DNA from: Opitutia bacterium
GTDB taxonomy: Bacteria; Verrucomicrobiota; Verrucomicrobiia; Opitutales; Opitutaceae
Length of the DNA: 5,098 nt
NCBI GenBank assembly: GCA_025351035.1
Contig: JANXWT010000034.1
Span: forward strand, 1 to 5,098
Reading direction: 5' to 3'
Shown here piece after piece: positions 1 to 5,098 of this stretch (its first letter is position 1; every line of letters begins with the position of its first letter). A model generated the notes under the pieces. It did not search any database. It was not told the origin of the DNA and worked only from the letters and a program-made list of their open reading frames with translations. The position numbers and the translations under genes were made by a program.

Positions 1-381
1 CGACAGCGCGCCACCGAGGTGGCCGCGGCGCCGCCGGGGAACCGTCTCACGGCGGACGACAAGGTCTTCGTGCGGGAGGGCGAGCGCTGCTGGTTTGTGC
101 CGGTGAAAAACATCCGACTCCTCGAATCCGAGGGTAACTACACCCGGGTGTATTTCGACGACCAGAAGCCGCAGCTTTTCCGGTCGCTCACGGCGATGGA
201 AGAGCGGCTCGACTCCAAGCAGTTTTTCCGCGCCAACCGCAAGCAGGTCATCAACCTCGCCTGGGTTGATGGCATCGAGCCGTGGTTCAGCGGTGGCTTG
301 CTCGTGCGGCTCAAGGGCGGCATGAAAGTCGAGCTCTCGCGCCGGCAGGCACAGGAATTCCGTGAACGCATGAGTCTGTGA
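1..381 (+). CDS. LytTR-family DNA-binding response regulator, C-terminal part (5' end outside window)
   Basis: This is the end of a transcription regulator that binds DNA through a LytTR domain. The frame is open from base 1, giving 126 visible residues. A GTG at 19 could be read as a start, but the preceding codons are also open and nearly the whole visible part is the LytTR domain, so a longer protein entering from upstream is more likely. Counting from base 1, the LytTR landmarks are LESEGNYTRVYF at 41-52, FFRANRKQVINL at 75-86 (the usual 'F.R.HRS..VN' block, here with Asn-Arg-Lys) and ELSRRQ at 111-116. An Ala/Pro-rich stretch at 8-13 looks like an interdomain linker. LytTR regulators usually carry an N-terminal receiver domain phosphorylated by a membrane histidine kinase; that part is not visible. 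The NatA/NatB-type genes follow directly on the same strand, so they are the likely target, as with NatR in Bacillus. The family call is firm; the target is inferred. Confidence 0.9.
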   Translation, partial: RQRATEVAAAPPGNRLTADDKVFVREGERCWFVPVKNIRLLESEGNYTRVYFDDQKPQLFRSLTAMEERLDSKQFFRANRKQVINLAWVDGIEPWFSGGLLVRLKGGMKVELSRRQAQEFRERMSL

Positions 382-395
382 AAATAAATTCCTCC

Positions 396-497
396 ATGAA
401 ATTCTGTTTCACTGCCTGGCGTCTCGCCATTCCACTCGGGGTCGGTCTGGCCCTCGGCGTCGCGCTCGCCGTGGCGTTCTCATTCCGGCGCGCCTGA
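396..497 (+). CDS. possible 33-residue single-pass membrane peptide
   Basis: A short ORF lies between the regulator and the ATPase gene, 14 nt after the regulator stop and 37 nt before the ATPase start. It encodes 33 residues: a short N-terminus with Lys2 and Arg9, an uninterrupted hydrophobic run at about 10-30 rich in Leu, Val, Ala and Gly, and a basic end (Arg31-Arg32-Ala33). Gly17-x3-Gly21 and Ala19-x3-Ala23 form small-xxx-small patterns typical of helix packing. About 25 of 33 codons end in G or C, as in the neighbouring genes. No Shine-Dalgarno sequence precedes the ATG; the bases just upstream are CCTCC, which is the complement of one. If real, it may be a small transmembrane partner of the adjacent transporter or of the upstream sensor system. 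It could equally be a leader that happens to be open. I do not recognise a family. Confidence 0.4.
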   Translation: MKFCFTAWRLAIPLGVGLALGVALAVAFSFRRA

Positions 498-534
498 TTT
501 TTCCGCACCTCTGCAACCCCAACTCAACACGAAC

Positions 535-1296
535 ATGATCGAGGCCAGAAATCTGACCAAGACTTTCAAGGACAAGAAGCGCGGCGTCATCACGGCCGTC
601 GGCGATGTGTCCTTCTCCTGCCAGCCCGGACAAATTTACGGCCTGCTCGGCGCCAATGGCGCCGGCAAGACCACTACACTCCGCCTGCTCGCCACGCTGC
701 TGAAACCCAGCAGCGGCACGGCCACGGTGGCCGGACACGACGTCGTGAGCGCCGCGCAGCAGGTGCGGACCAACGTCGGCTTTCTCGCCGCCAGCACCGC
801 CCTCTATGGCCGGCTCACGGCGCGGGAGATGATCGCGTATTTCGGCCAGCTCAACGGCATGGATGCTGCCGCGATCAAGGCGCGCATCAAGGTGCTCTCT
901 GCCGAGCTCGACATGGCGGAGTTCCTCGACCGGCGCTGCGATAAGTTTTCCACGGGCATGAAACAGAAGACCTCCATCGCCCGCACGCTCATCCACGATC
1001 CGGCGGTGATGATCTTCGACGAGCCCACGCTGGGCCTCGACGTCATGACCGCGCGCGCCATCGTCGCCTTCGTGCGCGAGTGCCGCAATCGCGGCAAGAC
1101 CGTCATCTACTCGACGCACATCATGAGCGAGGTGGAGAAGCTCTGCGACATGGTCGGGATCATCCACAATGGTCGACTGGTCGCCGAGGGCACTATTCCC
1201 CAGTTGCGCGCGCGCTACGGCGAGCACGACATGGAGGAAGTCTTTGTGAAAGCCGTCGGCGGTGAAGCCGCCCTCGCCGCCGCGCTCAAAAACTGA
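535..1296 (+). CDS. natA: ABC exporter ATP-binding protein, NatA-like
   Basis: This 253-residue protein is the cytoplasmic ATPase of an ABC-2 type exporter and hydrolyses ATP to drive the permease encoded next. Motifs in order: Walker A GANGAGKT at 39-46 (Lys45), signature FSTGMKQ at 138-144, Walker B ending in Asp162 with catalytic Glu163 (FDEPTLGLD, 161-169), and the switch His195 in STH. The signature reads STG where most ABC proteins have SGG. The segment after Walker A reads VGFLAASTALYGRLT; aligned by eye, Ala86 sits where the Q-loop glutamine normally is, a departure I believe is common in the NatA group. The C-terminus (about 222-253) is short, as in export ATPases. The start at 535 puts the first beta strand at the N-terminus; its leader is A/C-rich without a Shine-Dalgarno. 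It ends 10 nt before the permease start. NatA in Bacillus exports sodium; the substrate here is not shown. The gene symbol indicates resemblance, not proven orthology. Confidence 0.9.
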   Translation: MIEARNLTKTFKDKKRGVITAVGDVSFSCQPGQIYGLLGANGAGKTTTLRLLATLLKPSSGTATVAGHDVVSAAQQVRTNVGFLAASTALYGRLTAREMIAYFGQLNGMDAAAIKARIKVLSAELDMAEFLDRRCDKFSTGMKQKTSIARTLIHDPAVMIFDEPTLGLDVMTARAIVAFVRECRNRGKTVIYSTHIMSEVEKLCDMVGIIHNGRLVAEGTIPQLRARYGEHDMEEVFVKAVGGEAALAAALKN

Positions 1297-1299
1297 GGA
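1295..1299 (+). promoter_or_regulatory. ribosome binding site deciding the permease start
   Basis: GAGGA overlaps the stop codon of the ATPase gene and lies 7 nt before the ATG at 1307. It is the only clear Shine-Dalgarno sequence among the starts in this window. It favours 1307 over the upstream in-frame GTG at 1262, which would add 15 Pro/Lys-rich residues and overlap the ATPase gene. Placement over the ATPase stop suggests translational coupling of the two subunits. Confidence 0.7.
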
Positions 1300-1306
1300 C
1301 CCTACC

Positions 1307-2566
1307 ATGAACTGGAACAATATTCTTACCGTTTACGTGAAGGAGCTCCGGGATTCGCTGCGCGACCGGCGCACCCTGCTCTCCACGATCATCATTCCTA
1401 CGCTCGTTATCCCGCTAATGGTGTTCGGCGTCGGCAAAGTCATGAGCAAGGTGATGAGTCAGGCTCAGGGGGAGGCGTCGCCGATCATGATCATCGGTGG
1501 CGACGATTCACCCGGCATCGTCGCGGCCCTCAAAGCTGAGCGGGATGTCGAGAAGAACCGCCCGGTCTTCCGCATCGTGCCGACCCGCGCCTACAAGGTC
1601 GCCATCGGCGACAAAAAGATTCGCGCCGCCGTCGAGATTCCCGCCGGCTTCGAAGCGGCGCTGAAAACCGGCGCGGCGTCGCCGGTCACAATTTTCTACT
1701 ACGAGGGCGAAATCAAATCTGCTCTCGGCCAGAAGGCGCTGGAGAAGTTTTTCACCGATCTGCGACAGAAGACGGCTGAGACCAGTCTCGCCGAGCGCGG
1801 CCTGCCGGTCACGCTGCTCAAGCCTTTTGAAGTGAAGCGCAAGAATGCGGCGCCGCCCGAAAAGGTCGGCGGCAACTTGGTTGGCGGCTTCGTGCCCTAT
1901 CTCATCATCATCCTGTGCTTCACCGGTGCCATGTATCCGGCGATGGATCTCACGGCCGGCGAAAAAGAACGCGGCACGATGGAGACGTTGCTCTGCAGCC
2001 CGGTCCCGCGCGTCGACATTGTGCTCGGCAAATTCCTTATGGTGCTCACGGGTTCTGTGTCCGCGATGGTCTTCATGCTGCTCTCGATGGGCACCACGGC
2101 ATTTATCGGCGGTTCGATCATGACCGGTAGCGGCACGACGCTGAAACTTGCGCAGGGCGCCGCCGCCGCGAAGTCCACGATGGACGTCATGCCGACCGTC
2201 GATCCCCTCGGGCTGTTCGGCGTGCTGGCGATGGTGCTGCCGGTCGCGGTGTTGTTCGCCGCCGCCGCGTTTACGATTTCGCTTTTCGCCAAGAGCTACA
2301 AGGAGGCGCAGAGCTACCTCGCGCCGATGATGATCGTCGTCATCATGCCCGCCATGATTGGGATGTTACCCGGCATCGACCTCAACGTGAAACTCGCGCT
2401 CGTGCCGATCCTCAACCTCAGCCTCGTGTGCAAGGAAATGCTCTCTGGCATCTGGCACTGGGATTACATCGCGATCATCTTTGGTTCGTCGAGCCTCTAC
2501 GCCGCCATCGCGCTGACGCTTGCCGTAAAGATGTTCAATCGCGAGGACGTGATGTTCCGCGCGTAA
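1307..2566 (+). CDS. natB: ABC-2 type exporter permease, NatB-like
   Basis: This 419-residue membrane protein is the likely permease partner of the preceding ATPase, forming the path through the cytoplasmic membrane. The N-terminus is short and cytoplasmic (KELRDSLRDRRTL, a common start in this family), followed by a first membrane helix at about 23-45. A large soluble, presumably extracytoplasmic, domain spans about 47-190. A hydrophobic cluster follows at roughly 192-212, 238-270, 300-326, 338-354 and 386-406, with a possible further helix at 363-376; six helices in total is the usual ABC-2 count. The conserved family motif GEKERGTMETLLCSPVPR at 218-235 lies between helices 2 and 3, where the coupling helix contacts the ATPase. 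An Ala/Gly/Thr-rich loop at about 271-299 is probably outside. Start 1307 is supported by the GAGGA site and places the first basic segment at the N-terminus. The gene overlaps nothing and the frame is intact. Substrate is unknown; in Bacillus NatAB it is sodium. Confidence 0.88.
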   Translation: MNWNNILTVYVKELRDSLRDRRTLLSTIIIPTLVIPLMVFGVGKVMSKVMSQAQGEASPIMIIGGDDSPGIVAALKAERDVEKNRPVFRIVPTRAYKVAIGDKKIRAAVEIPAGFEAALKTGAASPVTIFYYEGEIKSALGQKALEKFFTDLRQKTAETSLAERGLPVTLLKPFEVKRKNAAPPEKVGGNLVGGFVPYLIIILCFTGAMYPAMDLTAGEKERGTMETLLCSPVPRVDIVLGKFLMVLTGSVSAMVFMLLSMGTTAFIGGSIMTGSGTTLKLAQGAAAAKSTMDVMPTVDPLGLFGVLAMVLPVAVLFAAAAFTISLFAKSYKEAQSYLAPMMIVVIMPAMIGMLPGIDLNVKLALVPILNLSLVCKEMLSGIWHWDYIAIIFGSSSLYAAIALTLAVKMFNREDVMFRA

Positions 2567-2580
2567 TTCCGCCAGCGTTG

Positions 2581-2646
2581 ACCGGCCTAGTTTGAAATGC
2601 CGGTAAAATCCGTCCCGGCACCGGTAAACCCGGCGTAAATGCCGGG
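2581..2646. repeat. alternating CCGGC/GCCGG inverted repeats after the permease gene
   Basis: The intergenic stretch holds CCGGC at 2582-2586, 2615-2619 and 2630-2634 and GCCGG at 2599-2603 and 2641-2645. They can pair as ACCGGC 2581-2586 with GCCGGT 2599-2604, TGCCGG 2598-2603 with CCGGCA 2615-2620, CCCGGC 2629-2634 with GCCGGG 2641-2646 (6-nt loop), or CCCGGCA 2614-2620 with TGCCGGG 2640-2646. CCGGTAAA also occurs twice as a direct repeat (2600-2607 and 2621-2628). No T-run follows directly, so this is not a standard intrinsic terminator. It may slow transcription or protect the 3' end of the exporter mRNA, bind a protein, or be a REP-like element. Confidence 0.5.
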
Positions 2647-2697
2647 CCGACCGCTAGGCACGGCGCAACCTTTTGTGTTAGCATGGTTCTATCGCCC

Positions 2698-3192
2698 ATG
2701 AATACGAATCCACGCCCGACTCCCGGCCAGCTTCAGGCTGATCATCTCCAAAATCTCCACCGGCAACTCGTCGCCGAAATCGAGGTGTTGCACGAAAAAG
2801 AAGCCCATCTGAAGGACTACGAAGCACGGCTGCGCTCGTTTGCTGACCAGCACCCCGCGGCGAGCAGAACGCCGTTTCAAGGCGTTCCGGTTGCTGCTTC
2901 CACGGCGGAATTGGCCGCGGCGTGGGAAAAATTTCACCGCTCGCAAGCGCTGCTCGAAGCGGAGCGCCGGGCGTTCAACGATGAGCGCCTGCTTCTGCGG
3001 GTGGAGGCGGCCGCACTGAAGAATCGCACGGCCGCAATCACCCGGCGCGAAGTCTGGATCGATGTTTGCGAAAAAGAAATCGCGGCGATTGCCTCCACTA
3101 CGGTGGCGGCCGCCCCAACGGCGCCGCCCCGGCGGTCGTTCACGTCGGTGCCGTTCGCTGCGATGAAGCAGATTTTCAGCCGCGCTGGCTGA
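2698..3192 (+). CDS. small charged, probably coiled-coil protein of unknown function
   Basis: I do not recognise a named family. From the ATG at 2698 the protein has 164 residues; an in-frame ATG at 2683 would add MVLSP, and neither has a Shine-Dalgarno. I prefer 2698 because MNTNP followed by a helix is a natural N-terminus, but the choice is weak. Residues about 10-50 form a charged helix with heptad-like spacing (NLHRQLVAEIEVLHEKEAHL), a Pro/Gly/Ala break covers about 53-67, and a second helical region spans about 69-133, rich in Glu, Arg and Ala. The tail is Ala/Pro-rich (134-145) and then basic and partly hydrophobic (RRSFTSVPFAAMKQIFSRAG, 145-164). There is no signal peptide or membrane segment, so it is probably cytoplasmic. 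A scaffold or structural role would suit the shape but is a guess. Codon use matches the neighbours. It is 131 nt from the exporter operon and converges on the ABC-F gene. Confidence 0.75.
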   Translation: MNTNPRPTPGQLQADHLQNLHRQLVAEIEVLHEKEAHLKDYEARLRSFADQHPAASRTPFQGVPVAASTAELAAAWEKFHRSQALLEAERRAFNDERLLLRVEAAALKNRTAAITRREVWIDVCEKEIAAIASTTVAAAPTAPPRRSFTSVPFAAMKQIFSRAG

Positions 3193-3207
3193 GCACTCAG
3201 ATTTTTT
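3189..3207 (+). terminator. candidate intrinsic terminator across the convergent stop codons
   Basis: CTGA at 3189-3192 pairs with TCAG at 3197-3200 around a GCAC loop (a fifth G-C pair is possible with a two-base loop), followed one base later by six T residues at 3202-3207. The layout matches a rho-independent terminator for the + strand gene ending at 3192, but the stem is short. A second hairpin, CAGCC 3177-3181 with GGCTG 3187-3191, overlaps and would compete. On the minus strand neither hairpin is followed by a T-run, so it would not serve the ABC-F gene. Confidence 0.35.
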
Positions 3208-5056
3208 CGAGTTCGCTCAACTTGGTCGCGGCGGCTTCCCACGCGGCGGCGGCCAGCTGCAATTGGTCCACGGTGGCGCTGAGCTCGCGGTTGAGGTGCA
3301 TCGGCGTGCCGCCATGCTCGTAGGTCTCCGGAGCTTCGAGTTGGGCGGTGAGCTCGTTCTGCTTCGTCTCGAGTTCGCTGACGCGCTGCTCGAGCTTGCC
3401 GACTTCGATGCGGAGCTTCTTAAGATCGTTGGACGAGGGTTTCGATTTCGCGGGCGATGTCGCGACGTTTCCATTGCGCTCCTGCACTGGACGGGCTTCG
3501 GTGAAGCCGGCGGTAAGCGCGGCGCGCGCGCTGCCGGCCTGCGACTTGTCGAGGTAGTAGTCGTAGTTGCCGGCGTAGGGCGTCAGCCGGCCGGAGTGGA
3601 CGTGCAGCACGTTCAGCGCGAGCTGGCGGATGAAATACACGTCGTGGCTGATGAAGATGAACGTGCCCTCGTATTGCTTGAGCGCGTGGATGAGCGCGTC
3701 GATCGAGGGGATGTCGAGATGGGTCGTCGGTTCATCCATCAGCAGGAGATTGGGCGGATTGACGAGGAGGCGGGCGAGTGCGAGGCGGGACTTCTCGCCG
3801 CCGGAGAGCACGGAGACTTTCTTGTGGACGTCGTCCTTGCGGAAAAGGAATCCGCCGAGCACGGCGCGGGCCTGCTGTTCCGTGAGCTGGTTCTCGTTCG
3901 TGCGCAGCTCCATTACGTTTTCGAACACGGTCAGATGGGTCTTGAGGTTGTCGGCGCGGTTTTGCGCGAAATAACCGGGCACGACGTTGCTGCCGAGCGC
4001 GCGCGTGCCGCCTTGGATCGGCACTTGGTCGGCGAGGATCTTGAGGAGGGTGGATTTGCCGGAGCCGTTCGGGCCGACGAGCACAATCTTCTGGCCGCGC
4101 TCGGCCTCGAAGTTCATGTCGCGATACACGACGTGGGTGCCGTAGGCTTGGTGGACGTTCGCCAACTTGACGACCTTCAGCCCCGAGCGCGGCGGTTGTG
4201 GGAAACGGAAATTGATTTTCTTCAGGTCGTCCTCGGGTTCGTCGACGGCGACGGCCTCGAGGCGCTCGATCTGTTTCTCCTTGGACTTGGCGCGCGAGGC
4301 CATCGAGGCCTTGGCTCCAAAACGGTCGACGAACTTCTGGAGGTGGGCGATTTCGCGCTGCTGGTTCTTAAAGCGCGCGGCCTGCTGCTCCTTGCGGGCG
4401 TCCTTCTCGGCAAGGTAATCGTCGTAGTTGCCCGTGTAGCGGTTGAGCGTGCCGCCGCGCAGCTCGAGGATGCCGGTGCAGAGGCTGTTCAGAAATTCGC
4501 GGTCGTGCGAAATGAGCACGAGGCCACCCGGGTAGCGGATCAGGTAATCCTGGAACCAGAGCAGCGCTTCGAGATCGAGGTGATTGGTCGGTTCGTCGAG
4601 CAGCAGCAGCGCGGGTTCGCCGACGAGGAGGCGGGCGAGGTGCGCGCGCATGACCCAGCCGCCGGAGAATGACTTGGCGAGACGCAGGTGGTCCTCTTCG
4701 CGGAAACCGAGGCCGGCGAGGATTTTCTTGGCGCGGGGTTCGAGGGTGTAGTCGATGTCGTAGTCGTCATCGTTCTCGGGCATGAGCTTCTTCCCGCTGG
4801 TGGCGATGTGGAGGATGGTCTCGTCGCCGACGGGTGCGCTTTCTTGCGGCAGGTAGCCGAAGTCCGCGCTGCGTTCCCACTCGATCGTGCCCGAGTCGGC
4901 CGTCTCCTCGCCGAGGATGAGGTTGAACAGGGTGGTCTTGCCCGCGCCGTTTGGGCCGACGAGCCCATAACGATCAGTGCGCGCGACGAAGAGCGACACG
5001 TCGGAGAAGAGGGTCCGGGTGCCGTAGGACTTTGAAACGTCGGCGAGAGTGAGCAT
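3197..5056 (-). CDS. ABC-F family ATPase acting on the ribosome (Uup/YheS-like)
   Basis: This complete 619-residue protein has two ABC ATPase domains in one chain and no membrane segment, the ABC-F plan. Members bind the ribosomal E site and help translation or relieve stalls; some give antibiotic resistance. Domain 1: Walker A GPNGAGKT 34-41, Q-loop Gln71, signature FSGGW 130-134, Walker B LLLLDEPTNHLD 150-161 (Glu155), His184. The signature with Trp is the usual ABC-F domain 1 form. An acidic patch PENDDDYDID at 93-102 sits in the region of the arm. The linker that contacts P-site tRNA spans about 205-295, with a basic stretch near 245-267 (SRAKSKEKQIERLE). Domain 2: Walker A GPNGSGKS 328-335, Gln365, signature LSGGEKSR 418-425, Walker B LLLMDEPTTHLD 437-448 (Glu442), His471. 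After a Ser/Pro/Lys-rich hinge (about 525-545), residues 543-619 form a coiled coil as in Uup. Both catalytic glutamates are present, so both sites should be active. The ATG at 5056 begins just before the first strand (MLTLADVSKSYG). Membership is certain; the subgroup and any resistance role are not. Confidence 0.95.
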   Translation of the reverse strand: MLTLADVSKSYGTRTLFSDVSLFVARTDRYGLVGPNGAGKTTLFNLILGEETADSGTIEWERSADFGYLPQESAPVGDETILHIATSGKKLMPENDDDYDIDYTLEPRAKKILAGLGFREEDHLRLAKSFSGGWVMRAHLARLLVGEPALLLLDEPTNHLDLEALLWFQDYLIRYPGGLVLISHDREFLNSLCTGILELRGGTLNRYTGNYDDYLAEKDARKEQQAARFKNQQREIAHLQKFVDRFGAKASMASRAKSKEKQIERLEAVAVDEPEDDLKKINFRFPQPPRSGLKVVKLANVHQAYGTHVVYRDMNFEAERGQKIVLVGPNGSGKSTLLKILADQVPIQGGTRALGSNVVPGYFAQNRADNLKTHLTVFENVMELRTNENQLTEQQARAVLGGFLFRKDDVHKKVSVLSGGEKSRLALARLLVNPPNLLLMDEPTTHLDIPSIDALIHALKQYEGTFIFISHDVYFIRQLALNVLHVHSGRLTPYAGNYDYYLDKSQAGSARAALTAGFTEARPVQERNGNVATSPAKSKPSSNDLKKLRIEVGKLEQRVSELETKQNELTAQLEAPETYEHGGTPMHLNRELSATVDQLQLAAAAWEAAATKLSELEKI

Positions 5057-5098
5057 GCGAACCCGCGAGTGAGCCGCTTCCCGCAGCCGCGGTCAATC
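5057..5098 (-). other. upstream region of the ABC-F gene (incomplete)
   Basis: These 42 bases lead into the ABC-F start. Read on the minus strand they are GC-rich, show no Shine-Dalgarno before the ATG, and contain TTGACC (5091-5096) resembling a -35 box, but no acceptable -10 box lies at the right distance. No gene is seen here. The promoter may lie outside the window. Confidence 0.3.

Noticed and set aside
1262..1306. GTG at 1262 as the start of the permease
   Set aside because: It would overlap the ATPase gene and add a Pro/Lys-rich segment unlike the family N-terminus. The ATG at 1307 has a well-placed GAGGA.
409..1320. A 303-codon open frame on the minus strand opposite the ATPase gene
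   Set aside because: The opposite strand carries Walker A, signature, Walker B and H-loop in order. The antisense product is rich in His, Arg, Ala and Gly with no recognisable domain.
2578..2609. Promoter with TTGACC (2578-2583) and TAAAAT (2604-2609) for the small coiled-coil gene
   Set aside because: Both boxes look fair, but the spacer is 20 nt, beyond the usual 16-18, and the region is occupied by the inverted repeats.
2646..2674. Terminator formed by GCCG 2646-2649 and CGGC 2661-2664 with TTTT at 2671-2674
   Set aside because: The stem is only 4 bp with an 11-nt loop, and the T-run starts 7 nt after it and has only four T residues.
3263..4672. A 469-codon open frame on the + strand inside the ABC-F gene
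   Set aside because: It lies opposite a complete ABC-F gene with all motifs intact. Its translation is a low-complexity mix of Val, Glu, Gly, Leu and Arg with no motif, as expected from the antisense of a GC-rich gene.
3197..5056. The ABC-F gene as part of a transport system with the NatA/NatB-like genes
   Set aside because: It has two fused ATPase domains joined by the tRNA-site linker and no permease; it is convergent to the exporter operon. The shared fold does not imply shared function.
1..5098. Mobile element, CRISPR array, tRNA or rRNA
   Set aside because: No transposase or integrase reading frame, no regularly spaced repeat-spacer units and no tRNA or rRNA landmarks were seen on either strand.

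Overview
The window is GC-rich bacterial chromosomal DNA with tightly packed genes and a strong preference for G/C at third codon positions. The only gene with a clear Shine-Dalgarno sequence is the permease. Protein character and base composition would fit the Verrucomicrobiota, perhaps Opitutaceae. This is an impression from reading, not a computed placement.

Positions 1-2566 (+ strand) look like one transcription unit. It starts with the C-terminal end of a LytTR-type DNA-binding regulator, cut by the window edge. A possible 33-residue single-helix membrane peptide follows, too short for most gene callers. Next come the ATPase and the membrane permease of an ABC exporter of the NatA/NatB (ABC-2) type. 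In Bacillus subtilis a LytTR response regulator (NatR) controls natAB, so the order here suggests a regulator next to the transporter it controls. The substrate, sodium or something else, cannot be read from the sequence.

Positions 2567-2697 are a short intergenic region holding a run of CCGGC and GCCGG blocks that can pair in several mutually exclusive hairpins. Positions 2698-3192 (+) encode a small, charged, probably coiled-coil protein of unknown function. Its stop lies 4 nt from the stop of the convergent gene on the minus strand, and a short hairpin followed by six T residues spans that junction.

Positions 3197-5056 (-) encode a complete ABC-F protein with two ATPase domains, a tRNA-site linker and a C-terminal coiled coil. 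It should act on ribosomes rather than in transport, and it is unrelated in job to the exporter operon despite sharing the ABC fold. The last 42 bases lie upstream of this gene.

I found no RNA gene, CRISPR array, insertion sequence or clearly novel system. The points most worth checking are the small membrane ORF, the alternating inverted repeats and the unknown coiled-coil protein.
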